Positions 40,201 to 47,439 of a DNA stretch of 64,000 nt are shown in pieces. The number at the start of each line of letters is the position of its first letter. Position 1 is the stretch's first letter. The stretch is from Lottia gigantea. Lineage: Eukaryota; Mollusca; Gastropoda; Lottiidae. The notes beneath the pieces are model-generated. The model ran no database searches. It had not been told where the DNA came from and worked only from the letters and a program-made list of their open reading frames with translations. Location of the stretch: NCBI RefSeq assembly GCF_000327385.1, contig NW_008707797.1:3288028-3352027 (forward strand), given 5' to 3'. Position numbers and translations under genes: made by a program.

Positions 40201-42877
40201 GAATTGTTTAACTTCTATCTACTTTGGGTGGCCATTTACCTGGTTTTTGTGGTGAGTATAGTAAATTTTTAATTACATTCTGATTACAAAAATATTGCTG
40301 TGTTCCGATTTTCATCCTGTAGTCATGAGTTACCAGAGCACTAAATACAGGAATCGAAAGAAACACCAAACAGTGCTTCAGATATCTGTGGCAACTATCA
40401 CCCCCAAGGTTTGGCCTCTATTACACCCTTTTTGATCCCTTGAGTATTTCAAACATTGAATCACCAGACCATAAAATGCAGCTATGCCAAGAAATACCCT
40501 GTCTTACTTTTACTTTCGAGTATCAACAAGGTTTCTCCAATTATCTATAGTTTTTGACCAGTAATGCTTCCTTGTTATCTCGGCATTAAACTGTCAGCGT
40601 ACAAATGTAGACCTTAGAAAGAGAGATCCATGTCATGACCGATGCTCTCGAATTCAATTCGATGCCCTCTCCAATATTTCTGACCAATATTAGACTAAAA
40701 CACCATCTATAGTAGTATACGAGTGTTAACCGCTAGATATTTAGAAAATGTAGATGTGTTATTTAATGACATTTTATTGTGTACTTGTCGCCCTGTTGCT
40801 TCAATTCGATAAGAAGAGTGAATTTGTATTCAAGTAGATCATGTTTTAAGGGATTAGCTATTCTACTGTATCATGCTCCATTTCATAAGAGATTTGTTTT
40901 CTGTCAAGGGTCGGCTTACATCATTTTTTATGCTCATGAATTTAGAGAAAGCAAGTATTCGACTATTAAATCGGTTATGAGATTCACAGTTGAAGCAGCT
41001 CAACCATCTAAATACCAGAAATATTCAACAACCGAACCGATTACCTTTTATCTACCTATTTTATAGAGGCTAAAATTACTAAAAGAAATTGCTCAGCTGG
41101 TGGACAAGATTGTTCCCGAAGTCCTTCTTCAACAACCTTAATCATCTTAAAACCGGTACTGAGGGCAAGAGGGTACTAATAACCCCAGTCTCCCTTCAGC
41201 AACGTGACCCACCAATTTTTTCATTAATACGCTAGGATGGGTGTTTCTTTTAATAAAAACTAACTCTGTTGGTGACACGATCCCCTCGAGGTCCTTATTC
41301 AGCCTTTTAAAGGTATTTAGTCAAGTTAAATGGTGGTATTGCTCCATTACATAAGTTCTGAATGGAGGGTTTGATTCTCAAATATACCAGGGCAGCATGT
41401 TCCTTAAAACACCTGATACTTCTTGACGACCTAGTTTATCCACTCTCCACCACTTTCAAAGAATCCTCCAGCTAATATTGTTAACTTGGCAAATCCATCC
41501 CTTATCACCAAGAACCAATATTCTATTAGCTAGAATCAGACAAATATTGGTTTTGGAGCCAAACCAATGAAGCGTTATCTATTGAATGAACATGGTACGA
41601 TCTGCTAGATACACTGTGATCTCTCTGATATAGACTCTACTCTCTGTATGACATCGTGTGATTATATCTTCATATTTCATTACCGGGGATTCATCGTTAG
41701 AAGTTTGTCTTTCATTTATTAATAGAATCAGACAAATATCTATTATCCAGACCGTTTCTAACTTCATTAAATCAAAAAGTCTTTAATAAACTAATAGTTT
41801 GCTATAGATTGCTATAGAAAGTCCCAGGGGTTTAGTTTAATCAAACTTCCATCAACTACAGATATTCTATTTAACTTTGATATCATTTAGACAACCTTTG
41901 ACTTTGCTATGGGAATTTCAGAAATTTTCTTCATAAGCTATCCTCTGATGTTTTATAATTTTGCTAATGAGAGTAAACTTGGAACCCGAACCTAACCTTA
42001 CCTGAAATTTTTCGTCATGTACAAATTTTTATGATCAATATGTGTCTATCTTATATGATGAAGTATTTCACACGTGTTACCTTTCAGCTCTTTCCTTAAG
42101 TTTGGTGGATGTTGAATGTAATATAGCCTTTGTATCGTATTTTGTTAAATTTTGACTCCTGTGACTTGGATATGCGAATCGGTTTTATTTCAGAGGACTG
42201 AATAATACAGTTTGTTTCCCGTTGACTGTTTTCCCACAGGACATTGTGTAATATCATGATGTTAAGACCATCGTATCCACATCCCACTGTAATGTGTAAT
42301 GGAGGATTTCAGATCATTGACCATTACTGATCTGCTGTAATTGAGGATTAGTCCGGAAATGACGTCTACACATGTTTTCCCTTTTGTAAATATAACCTTA
42401 TGATGTGTTGCTGTAATTTGCATACGTGAGTCATAATTTGGGGATCGAAACCTTAATTTATCTGTTAAGAATACCATAATTGTTGTGAAGCCTCATTTTC
42501 TGAACGACTTTATCGAGCTGTTTCAAAGTATCGATCCACTTCCCTTATTTTGTATATTCATTCTGCGAGCAATTGCTTTGGACTTAATATCTATCTTATT
42601 TTCTCTAGTTTCTATAAGATATATTGTTTCTATCGATTCAAATATAAAGATGGAAGTGGTACCCATTTTTGAGAATTATTTTTGAGAACGTATTATACCA
42701 CATCTGTACCAATGTGATGCCAAAATGTTATTTTGGATTTCGGGTTTCGTATTGCGTTTCGGATAACATCGTTAGTTCGTGTTTTTTTTTTAATTATAGA
42801 GCTGGCTGAATGCTTGTATAAAATATGTTATATATAAAACTTACCAATAAGAAGATGTACAGTCCTGGGAGAAACAT
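4161..42877 (-). CDS. ADAMTS-like protein (ADAMTSL1/ADAMTSL3 punctin type), 17 coding exons, complete
   Basis: A secreted, non-proteolytic matrix glycoprotein of 1006 residues. Coding exons: 42877-42845, 18600-18430, 18069-17836, 16960-16807, 13465-13336, 12906-12705, 11749-11614, 10659-10624, 8436-8316, 7941-7805, 7571-7467, 7184-7055, 6751-6541, 6271-5486, 5167-4982, 4670-4523, 4261-4161. All junctions are GT-AG and phase-compatible. Domains: signal peptide 1-18, TSR1 about 20-68, cysteine-rich 69-172, TSR2 183-240, TSR3-TSR4 241-350, acidic linker 354-405, TSR5-TSR8 406-650, Ig 668-752 (C690, W702, C739), TSR9-TSR11 797-971, PLAC 973-1006. There is no metalloprotease domain. It aligns along its length with human ADAMTSL1/3, including the Ig start and the CVQW TSR join. 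Two things differ: the spacer after the cysteine-rich module is missing, and only one Ig is present. Most TSRs keep C-x-x-S/T-C-G, the POFUT2 O-fucosylation site. The first exon is the least certain part. Confidence 0.87.
4523..4670 (-). CDS. ADAMTSL exon 16: TSR11
   Basis: Phase 0 to 1, 148 bases, donor GTTGGT. It encodes CVAGCGESGFQSRMLTC ... LPRPVVIKKCNADPCTE. Reading through the donor gives about 19 more residues and a stop. Splicing to 4261 is preferred, because it restores a PLAC domain in phase. Confidence 0.9.
4982..5167 (-). CDS. ADAMTSL exon 15: TSR10
   Basis: Phase 0-0, 62 codons. It encodes CGTDKCFRDGYAIQSRAVNC ... CSNILCKPLWNTSEWSY. The C-x-x-x-C start without S/T-C-G matches the equally odd CNGPCIGPH repeat of ADAMTSL1, so this is an inherited variant and not decay. 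Confidence 0.92.
5486..6271 (-). CDS. ADAMTSL exon 14: TSR8, Ig domain and TSR9
   Basis: The largest exon: 262 codons, phase 0-0. Residues 601-650 finish TSR8 (CSVTCGTGIQIRPILC). Residues 668-752 are an Ig domain: VVGTKAFLLPGTNIIVRC, W702, then DTGNYTCYA; human ADAMTSL1 has VVGGFAYLLPKTAVVLRC ... DAGVYTCSAG. A non-cysteine linker follows. Residues 797-856 are TSR9 (SDWSGCSKTCGGGKQTR ... NKTPCVQW). Vertebrate ADAMTSL1 has several more Ig domains before this TSR; none is present here. Confidence 0.93.
6541..6751 (-). CDS. ADAMTSL exon 13: TSR7
   Basis: Phase 2 to 0, 211 bases, donor GTAAGT. It encodes WRIGDFSECSATCGGGVMSR ... CNTQACPASWTTGLWSD. As with exon 6, the last residues begin the next TSR and the intron lies immediately before its first cysteine. 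Confidence 0.92.
7055..7184 (-). CDS. ADAMTSL exon 12: rest of TSR6
   Basis: Phase 1 to 2, 130 bases, donor GTACAG. It encodes TQETKLICVHKTNGTTVPDN ... ERKICNDFSCPQ, parallel to GHQEAIAVCLHIQTQQTVND ... SQACNTEPCPP. Confidence 0.9.
7467..7571 (-). CDS. ADAMTSL exon 11: end of TSR5, start of TSR6
   Basis: Phase 1-1, 35 codons, acceptor TTTTCAG, donor GTAAGT. It encodes DSKPIETEPCLEEPCYEDFI, then VGFTECTRSCLGG. It parallels the GPKLPTERPCLLEACDES ... YAGFTPCTATCLGG of ADAMTSL3. Upstream of the acceptor the frame also happens to stay open, but the phase fits only with splicing. Confidence 0.9.
7805..7941 (-). CDS. ADAMTSL exon 10: TSR5
   Basis: Phase 2 to 1, 137 bases. It encodes YVVSSWGTCSVTCGTGVRRR, then VYLVYLQAIVDLADSECEGS. 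The tail matches the CQVLLSFSQSVADLPIDECEGP segment (last residue dropped) of ADAMTSL1, a feature specific to this subfamily. Confidence 0.92.
8316..8436 (-). CDS. ADAMTSL exon 9: acidic linker
   Basis: Phase 1 to 2, 121 bases, donor GTACAA. It encodes a cysteine-free acidic segment with QEISLGELRQAPLTADNTED and VVHEDDVQNHDMSSP. It fills the place of the vertebrate linker QAQELEEGAAVSEEPS before the next TSR. Confidence 0.75.
8437..10623. other. ADAMTSL intron 8
   Basis: Non-coding AT-rich DNA. It holds a small TTTTACAGTGTG repeat near 8730-8790 and a solo copy of the GGAATGGAGTTTTACGTC-type end (as GGAATGAAGTTTTACGTC) near 10350. I see no exon-like stretch. Confidence 0.6.
8728..8795. repeat. 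Short tandem repeat, about 23 bp x 3
   Basis: The core TTTTACAGTGTG recurs three times with spacers of TATTTAACTTGTA / TATTTACCTGTATA. It lies inside an ADAMTSL intron and has no coding sense. Confidence 0.6.
10624..10659 (-). CDS. ADAMTSL exon 8: 12-codon microexon
   Basis: Between an acceptor (TTTTTAG) and a donor (GTAAGT) lie 36 bases, phase 1-1, encoding (E)RRYVAAEHDKK. It is needed neither for frame nor for a fold, since flanking exons 7 and 9 are also compatible when it is skipped. The position equals the start of the KPKEKLPVEAKLP linker in vertebrates. Strong splice sites support it, but only transcript data can show how often it is used. Confidence 0.6.
11614..11749 (-). CDS. ADAMTSL exon 7: rest of TSR4
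   Basis: Phase 0 to 1, 136 bases, donor GTTGGT. It encodes CSVTCGWGQQSRDVVCRHEG ... KLKPPTKKNCTTNFPCLET. This is the short TSR that precedes the linker in ADAMTSL1/3 (CTVTCGQGLRYRVVLC ... CIVPTPC). Confidence 0.92.
12705..12906 (-). CDS. ADAMTSL exon 6: TSR3
   Basis: Phase 2 to 0, 202 bases, donor GTAAGT. It encodes WRVGPWQECSKSCGGGISTR, then CNNVICPKWYAGEWSP. The last eight residues start TSR4, so the intron falls just before the first cysteine of the next repeat. Human ADAMTSL1 has WTACSSSCGGGIQSR ... FDCPKWLAQEWSP here. Confidence 0.92.
13336..13465 (-). CDS. ADAMTSL exon 5: second half of TSR2
   Basis: Acceptor CAG before 13465, donor GTAAGT, phase 1 to 2. It encodes YQEKIYSCRDKLHSRMVKNH and then SSKHKPSSQKKQCFHKRCSP. 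Spacing fits the YQLTSAECYD ... KPKPKLQECNLDPCP half of the same human TSR. Confidence 0.85.
13486..13606. repeat. Tandem repeat, 37-bp unit, about 3 copies
   Basis: Units beginning GTAAGAACTGTTACAGTCCG and containing ATCAGATGAACCGAG repeat three times, the first more diverged. It lies about 20 bases upstream (on the gene strand) of exon 5's acceptor. Confidence 0.7.
13607..16806. other. ADAMTSL intron 4, remainder
   Basis: About 3.2 kb of non-coding DNA. There is a solo GAATGGAGTTTTACGTC copy near 15787 and three telomere-like CCCTAA-type units near 16500. No spacer-domain exon was found here in any frame I read. Confidence 0.55.
16807..16960 (-). CDS. ADAMTSL exon 4: end of cysteine-rich module fused directly to TSR2 start
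   Basis: Phase 0 in, phase 1 out, 154 bases. It encodes DVGCDHKLGSKLKVDSCGVC, then GGDNSCLKLGLSGRYQWVET, then CSATCGVG. In ADAMTS and ADAMTSL proteins the GVCxGDxSTC end of the cysteine-rich module is followed by a spacer of over 100 residues before the next W-E-T-C-S-A-T-C. Here only about ten residues (LKLGLSGRYQ) lie between them in one uninterrupted exon, so the spacer is not encoded. Confidence 0.9.
17836..18069 (-). CDS. ADAMTSL exon 3: cysteine-rich module
   Basis: Phase 0-0, 78 codons, acceptor after a long T tract, donor GTAAGT. It reads DSQDFRKQQCAAYND ... RYFRWLPYID ... AKLSPKVLDGTRC ... LDMCINGKCW. This is nearly collinear with the ADAMTSL segment DFRAQQCSAHND ... YEWLPV ... ELAPKVLDGTRC ... 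LDMCISGLCQ. Confidence 0.93.
18212..18291 (+). mobile_element. LINE reverse-transcriptase fragment, copy 1
   Basis: The plus frame reads NGVLQGAFLSPSLFYYCVND. This is the non-LTR RT block G-v-x-Q-G-x-x-L-S-P-x-L-F-x-x-x-x-N-D. It lies in ADAMTSL intron 2, opposite in strand to the gene. Only this block survives. Confidence 0.6.
18338..18414 (+). mobile_element. LINE reverse-transcriptase fragment, copy 2 (tandem duplicate)
   Basis: The same block (NGVLQGGFLSPSLF) recurs 124 bases downstream, with the same preceding CTAAAA-GAATT. This copy has in-frame stops after LF. The pair shows that a piece of an already broken LINE was duplicated locally. Confidence 0.58.
18430..18600 (-). CDS. ADAMTSL exon 2: TSR1
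   Basis: The acceptor TTTTCAG precedes 18600 and the donor GTATGA follows 18430; phase 0-0, 57 codons. It encodes WSNWTSWSACSRTCDGG and CKGENIQYATCNNK, matching TSR1 of ADAMTSL1/3 (WDAWGPWSECSRTCGGG ... CEGRNIRYRTCSN). The WxxWxxW motif is a C-mannosylation site. The usual G after CxxTC is D here. Confidence 0.88.
19951..20345. repeat. Diverged direct duplication, about 180 bp
   Basis: The segment with TACAAAATAACAATATCGTC, GGTTCCATTTCATATA and GTTCAACTAGAAAAATTCAG recurs from about 20134 as TACAAAATAACAATGTCTTC, GGTTCCATTTCATATA and GTTCAACTGGAAGAATTAAG. The second copy has an insertion in the middle. Old tandem duplication, no coding sense seen. Confidence 0.65.
20976..21295. repeat. Tandem duplication, 160-bp unit x 2
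   Basis: ATTCACTTGTCGTTTAATTC at 20978 and ATTCACTTGTCGTTTGATTC at 21138 begin copies sharing CCTCAATACACAGACAA and AACTTTTAAAATTCT. Offset is 160 bases. Confidence 0.8.
22795..23330. repeat. Minisatellite, 21-bp A/B dimer (42-bp higher-order unit), about 12.5 dimers
   Basis: Two related 21-mers alternate: CCAGTCCCTATGGTAGTTTA(A) and CCAGGCCCAATGGTAGTCCA(G). They share CC-ATGGTAGT, so the 42-bp unit is a doubled 21-mer. Copies differ by one or two bases (CCA/TCA, GGT/AGT). Because 21 is a multiple of three, one plus frame stays open across the array (SPYGSLTRPNGSPA). It has no ATG and a stop just upstream, so coding is unlikely. Confidence 0.93.
23749..23790. repeat. Foldback-family arm (TTTGATTGGATTGTA...CCAATCAT)
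   Basis: CGATTTGATTGGATTGTATG and, after a short gap, AATACAACCAATCAT match the left arm of the element at 38130-38256. Confidence 0.5.
26331..26716 (+). other. Candidate nested transcription unit: TATA box, short signal-peptide-like ORF, second ORF with donor
   Basis: TATAAAAA starts at 26331. About 50 bases on, ATG at 26382 opens 25 codons (MVFVWSRVITGIICCIMTTD...) that look like a signal peptide and end at a stop or at a GTAAAT donor (26456). A second ORF starts at 26600 (ATTATGGCC context) with MALVTVTLPDFSVQTLLDLK and could splice at 26717 (AAA then GTAAGG). It is on the strand opposite the host intron. I recognise no family, and all of these signals could arise by chance in AT-rich DNA. 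Confidence 0.22.
27470..27815. repeat. Degenerate tandem repeat of ACAAGAACATACCGTTAC units
   Basis: Units of about 18-20 bases (AAGAACATACCGTTACA, AGGGACATAACGTAACA, AAGAACTTATCACAACA) alternate. A larger block recurs at about 140 bases (27497-27640 versus 27638-27780). A short open frame through it is a product of the repeat. Confidence 0.75.
29443..29575. repeat. Cluster of TTGGTCACA-type short repeats
   Basis: GGTCA occurs about six times in 130 bases, mostly as ATTGGTCACA or ATGGTCACA, with irregular 15-25 base spacing. It may be a degenerate microsatellite. GGTCA is also the core of nuclear-receptor half-sites, but spacing is not regular enough to claim such sites. Confidence 0.5.
29684..29764. 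repeat. Perfect foldback: 24-bp arms, 33-bp loop
   Basis: The arm GTACGGTGGCTCACATACGA plus CATA (29684-29707) is repeated exactly in reverse complement at 29741-29764. The loop is A/T-rich and contains a further ATTTTGAATTAAAA palindrome. This is typical of a small foldback element; no target duplication is obvious. Confidence 0.85.
33350..33970. repeat. Minisatellite, 51-bp unit, about 12 copies (locus 1 of 3)
   Basis: The unit contains CTCTACAATTGATGTATTGA, GCACTATTTTAACAGTGG and TATTTCTATATC. Copies are 51 bases, with a shortened one every four or so (near 33605, 33810, 33950), so a roughly 204-bp higher-order unit is also present. The plus frame reads as a 17-residue hydrophobic repeat (STILTVVFLYHSTIDVL). 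The array end has the flank AATATTTTATTATTGTAAC, shared with the other loci. Confidence 0.93.
34363..34382. repeat. Poly-G run
   Basis: About 19 consecutive G. Similar runs lie near 30860-30877, 53038-53050 and 58206-58217. They are G-quadruplex-prone and their lengths may be sequencing-dependent. Confidence 0.8.
35600..35845. repeat. Degenerate short repeats around TTCCAGAGTACCAG
   Basis: Variants such as TTTCAGAGTAC, TTCCAGAC, CAGAGTACCAG, TTTCAGAGCACCA and TCCAGAGTACCAG recur at 15-25 base spacing. It looks like an old, decayed minisatellite. Overlapping open frames here are short and unlike proteins. Confidence 0.5.
36890..37155. repeat. Minisatellite, 51-bp unit, about 5 copies, inverted (locus 2 of 3)
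   Basis: The same family as 33350-33970 in reverse orientation: ACTGTTAAAATAGTGCTCAA, TACATCAATTATAGAG, ATATAGAAATACC. It is preceded by the shared flank CAATAACAAAATATTTTTAC. The minus frame gives the same 17-residue repeat as locus 1. Confidence 0.9.
38130..38256. mobile_element. Foldback MITE-like element, 127 bp
   Basis: The left arm GCAGCAATTTGATTGAATTG ... GCCAATCAGAG (38130-38179) is the imperfect reverse complement of the right arm CCCTGATTGGATTTATTCAC ... CAATCAAATCGCTGC (38205-38256). Solo arms of the same family occur at 2660 and 23749. There is no coding capacity. Confidence 0.65.
38830..38930 (+). mobile_element. LINE reverse-transcriptase scrap
   Basis: The plus frame reads KFTFEGMRQGSVLTRLLLL. 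It resembles the non-LTR RT block F-x-x-x-x-G-V-R-Q-G-S-V-L-S-P-L-L-F. Nothing else of the element was identified nearby. It belongs to a different RT type (GMRQGSVL) from the NGVLQG copies at 18.2 kb. Confidence 0.42.
42845..42877 (-). CDS. ADAMTSL exon 1: start codon and first part of signal peptide
   Basis: ATG at 42877-42875 opens 11 codons (MFLPGLYIFLL) ending at a strong donor GTAAGT in phase 0. Joined to exon 2 it reads MFLPGLYIFLLVFWSSQA then DHWSNW. That is a textbook signal peptide with small residues at -3 and -1 (S16, A18) and TSR1 right after it. It was chosen because exon 2 needs a phase-0 upstream exon and has no signal sequence of its own. The distance (24.2 kb) and short length leave room for another first exon. 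Confidence 0.6.
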
Positions 42878-43946
42878 GGTTATTTCTTTCTCACAATCAT
42901 CTCACCACACAATATAATACTTCAATCTGTACTCGCATTGTAGATCTTCAGTATTGGCATCATAAGCCACTTTCAGGATCTTGTGGGCAATTTGGAATAA
43001 CCTATAATATATTGAATTTTCATATGATTAGCATAAAATAAATATATGGTAGAGAGGTTATTTAGAATGGTATATTGGTTTGGTACAGACTAAAGTTTTA
43101 CTGAGACATGTGCAGAAGTGAATCCATTGATAGTATTATAAAGATCTAATTGAAATATTCTACACCTTCCCAAAATTTCGTCTTTTGATGACGTGTGGAC
43201 ACAGCGAGACGGAAGACTTGCAGTGATCTAAACCTTGAAGAGCAGCTAACATATTACATGTAATATGGTTTCGGTAAACAATTTTTTATTTCTAACAAGA
43301 CAATAAATTATAACGAGTCTAAGCATGTGTCGGTCTGAAAACTGAAGGGTAAATTGTCGAAACAGACTATAAACTCTGGAAGACTCAAAATAACTGATCG
43401 TTTACATCACTTCTAACTTGTCATTCCAGTTCAATCCATTAGGGGGTCAGCCAATGATATGTATATTTTAGAATATTAAGTTTTTAATAAATAAATGATA
43501 TTCACACGTTTTATCTTGCATAAATTTAACATGTGCTGTCTTTTGAGTATTCTTGAGAACATTTTGACCTAAAACAAGTTCTGCACTTCGTTACGAATAA
43601 TGTCACCAAACTTGCTATAACAGTTTAACAAACCTATTTATCAAGTTTTTTACATCATAAATTAAAATTATGGGATTAATAAAATATTTCAAGTATTTCG
43701 TTATTACAGATAGGCTGTATTTAGCTGTAGATAGGGTGGTCTATTGTTTCATTGTCAAACTGGTTAGATTACCTGTCATTGAAATGTTTTGATGGTGGTT
43801 TTTAAACAATAATATTTTCATTCTCTCTTTATTTGAAATGACTTCTGACCTTCCCTGGTTTCATTACAATTTTAAATTTGCTACATCAGCATTTAAAGGT
43901 TACAATGTCCATGCAGGTGCGACAATTAACAATGTAAAATAGATTA

Positions 43947-44126
43947 GGAATGGAGTTTTACGTCTTATGTTCTTGACCTTTAATAAACCATGATATTTTG
44001 GTCAGTTTCTTTTGCACCTGTTCGGTCTTGTCCTGATTTTCTGGAACAAGTTGATTATATCTCCAGCTCATCTGTTCGGTGATAGCCCAATCAGAAACAG
44101 AAAAGCAGGACGTAAAACTCCATTTC
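43947..44126. mobile_element. MITE-like element with 18-bp terminal inverted repeats, 180 bp
   Basis: GGAATGGAGTTTTACGTC at 43947 and GACGTAAAACTCCATTTC at 44109 are near-perfect inverted termini. Related single ends occur near 10350 (GGAATGAAGTTTTACGTC) and 15787. The interior is non-coding. The superfamily is not assigned; I could not see a clear target duplication. Confidence 0.65.
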
Positions 44127-44594
44127 ATTTCATTTGCCTGACTTATTTAGACACTATTGCTGAATGCCAGCGCAAGAGAACATAATCTCTTTTGAATCTC
44201 TCAAAGACCCGCGACTTCCCGAATACCGATACTTATCGCGGCTCCTCGAACGCTTACAGGTGGAACAATGTATTCTGTTCTTACCAAGGGCAATTAACTT
44301 ATTTTAATTCCTAAAATAATGACACACAATAACTCATTATGATAAAGTCTTATACGAATAACTCTGTCATTGAAATTAATAAAACATTGAGAACGTTATC
44401 AGCATTCAGGAACTAATTTATTATGATATATAGTTACCTTATGTCGATAGTTAAAATTTAAATACTTATTTCAAGCATCGTTTCAACTTTAGTGAAGAAT
44501 GGAACAGAAACCTGACTGTTAAATTAACGTGAGGTAATTAGAAAAACGAGAAAGTAGGTTATTTAATGTTGAAGTACGTCTGATAGATTACATG

Positions 44595-44885
44595 TAAGTT
44601 TCTAATGAATAGACAATAGTAATTGTTTGAAACTAGAATATCATTATGCAGGAGTACTTGGCTAATGAGCTTTACTCAGTGGAATGTCAATGGTTTGAAG
44701 TTTGAGTTCGGAGTTCGACGGAACTTTTACCCTTCATTACAAACTAGTTCATTGCAGGTTTCAGGGGTAGATGTAGGATAATTCTAGTTTCTAATGAATA
44801 CACATTAGTAATAGTCAGAGAGTAGAGCAATATTCTACTTGGCTAATGAGATTTACTCAGTGGAATGTCAATGGTTTAAAGTGCA
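44595..44885. repeat. Direct duplication, about 190-bp period
   Basis: TTTCTAATGAATAGACA and TACTTGGCTAATGAG ... TTTACTCAGTGGAATGTCAA (44600-44695) recur at 44789-44880 with small differences. The period shifts from 189 to 181 bases between markers, so small indels separate the copies. Confidence 0.75.
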
Positions 44886-45734
44886 GTTCTCATATTATCA
44901 CTGTATTGCTTGGTTTCAGTGGTTGGTGGTGGAAGGTAGAACTGTATCTCTCCGTTACAAATTACTTGACGTTGCTTGTATTCTAGCTCTATCAGCATGA
45001 GAAAAGTCACCAAACTTCACTTCATCGCAACTCATAAGTGAAAGTCCAAATGCCGACAAGGAGATAGGCGAGGCAGATGAGCCATCTATAGTTGAAGATC
45101 AAGATGAAGATGACACAATGTGTAGAGTAAGTGCTTTCTACCCGCGCATTACATCCACTACGGTAACCGCTAGACTCATTCAAGCATACCACAAACTGAA
45201 TACAACACGAATGTCTCTACAAAAGGGGCCCCTTTTATCACCCAGGAGAGCCGGGAACAGGTCGAGATAATTGCGTCTTGTGGCATCTGGCAGAATATGA
45301 CCTATCGCTAGCATTGGTCAACTAGCGCACCGACAGTCGCAGTTGCCCATGTTGCAGCAAAATTGGATCTTCTCGTCGAACTTAGCGGTCGGAACCTGCA
45401 ACCATCCAGCTGATCGCAGTTGTCGGGGAAATTCCAAAGTTTTGCTCATGTCGTTTCAATTACATAATTTGAATCTTAATGAAACAACTTTTCGATTACC
45501 CCTTTAAAAATAAGTACAAGTCGAGACCATTTATCATAATATATTAAAGTGCTGTTGAAATATGTAATGATATTATCAGAAAATGAGATTGTACCACTTA
45601 CACTAATGAGTTCGCCATTACTTATTCAACAATTTACAGTTTACCATATGTTACAGCTGACTTCCAAAATTTCAACTTTCACTTCAAGTACGAGGAGCTG
45701 CGGTTGCTGAATGATAAAAGTCTTGCTTGCTAAG

Positions 45735-45920
45735 CTGAATGTCCAGGGTGCAATCTCGCAATAGGTCGAGGTAATACCTTTGGATTTTCTCTTGCCAATG
45801 TCGGAGGGGCTGACATAGAAAAAGCGCTTAGTCGTTGGAACGGGACAATAAACCGAGTAACCCGTGTGCTACAGACCGTGCTCGTTAAAGATCCCTCGAC
45901 AGTTGGAAACAAAGTAGAGC
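45735..45920 (-). repeat. GC-richer dispersed repeat (unassigned, molluscan-type)
   Basis: The block is clearly richer in G+C than its surroundings. Read on the minus strand it gives GGGATCTTTAACGAGCACGG, CACACGGGTTACTCGG and TTGTCCCGTTCCAACGAC. This resembles widespread short interspersed repeats in mollusc genomes in wording and layout; that is recollection, not a match I could run. A minus open frame across it is not protein-like. Confidence 0.4.
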
Positions 45921-47439
45921 AATACATCTGGGCTTTGATCTTTTCTGTATGATCCATACCTATTTACAACTGGGTCGACTGGAAGAGAGCAGTACCATTA
46001 ACCACTAGAATACTAAGCAGGTCGTAGTTCATACTGCACTCAGAAGTGGTTTAAGAGAATTTGGAGAATTTGGAGTTGAAATCTCGTTAGTAAATTATAA
46101 ACGAGTAGCTATCACTAGTAATAGTTTTATCAGTTCTCAGCCATAGAAAGTTGAATAAAACATCTGATTGAAATAAAAACATATTTTATTGTAGGGTAAT
46201 TTATCTCAATCGTACAGTATGTTTTAAACATTACACATTTTATAATGAAGAATAACTCCCACCCTCAGTGTCTCGTGGTAAGATTACTAAAGCCGGTGCT
46301 TTTTTTTCAAATACATGGTGTTGATCCCGATCCTTGCGACCCTTTTCATTTATTCAACTTCCTTATTCAAGCACTTCTTTCATGATGGTCAACCTAGTGG
46401 TAGAACATTTAATTGTTAATACACATTTTGTTTATTCAAATTTAAAAACTTAAAAAGTTCTGTGCCTGTGCTTTCATAACTTTGTTATTAGTACAAAGTT
46501 ACAACCTTTACTAGTGGTAAGAATATGCTTTTTGTAAAACATGGTGTTTGTTTTAAACTTTAACCAAAGTAAACCGGCATATACCTGGCACTCTCTTGTC
46601 GTGGTTCAGATAATGTCTTTTGAAAAATCAAACTCCATTTATGCAGATCGGAGTTGAGATCGAAAAATTACTACTCTGTTAAATTAGAGGAAACACCTGC
46701 TTTAACATCCCTAAGGATTGGTGTGAGAAGAAGGTCCATGTCACTAATTCCTTTTATCGTACAAGATTTCATACACAAGTTGTAATAATGCAATACAGGT
46801 AGCTTGAAGTAAAGAAAATTTACAAAGTGTCAAATTGAGTCTCTTAAAAATCCTTTACAATTTTTAGTTCGTTTTTATATTCTTTATGGAAAGGTTTTGT
46901 GATTTCTCAAGGTTGTTATTGATAACAAAAAAATATTACGATAGTTAGATGTACAAAAGTCAATGAATTAGCATGTCAAATCTTCACAATTTGCATTTTA
47001 CTTTCCATTTCATTAAATATTTCGTGCCTGGGGCCATATCCACCCCTTAACACAAGTCATGTCATTAGCGGAGTTAGCAAATAGTCGCTGTATACATTTA
47101 ATAGCAATATCAATATTATTACATACATTCCAGCTTAAAACCAAATATATTTTGTATTTCAATTGCACTTGTCTGACTTGTCATTTTCAAATTAACTTAA
47201 TTGTGTGCACGAGTTACACATTTTTTTTTCAGCACTTTAGAATTTAATTTTCTTAAAAGGATTTCCTTTTAACAGTTGGATTTTTTTAGAATTTTTGGGA
47301 CTAAATGGATGCACAATGAGAGCAAAGTAGACTGAAAAAATTGATGTATTACTCTACAGTCGTTTATATACATATTGAATAAGATAGGTTACAAAACGTC
47401 TCCCTGTCTTGCACCTTATCAGGTATCTAAGACAATCCT

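Larger units (their letters stand above)
18601..42844. other. ADAMTSL intron 1 (about 24.2 kb)
   Basis: The span between the proposed exon 1 and exon 2. It is AT-rich and holds the minisatellites at 22.8, 27.5, 33.4 and 36.9 kb, foldback elements at 29.7 and 38.1 kb, one LINE RT scrap and two local duplications. Apart from the 26.3-26.7 kb candidate I found nothing I would call a gene. Extent depends on exon 1 being correct. Confidence 0.55.
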
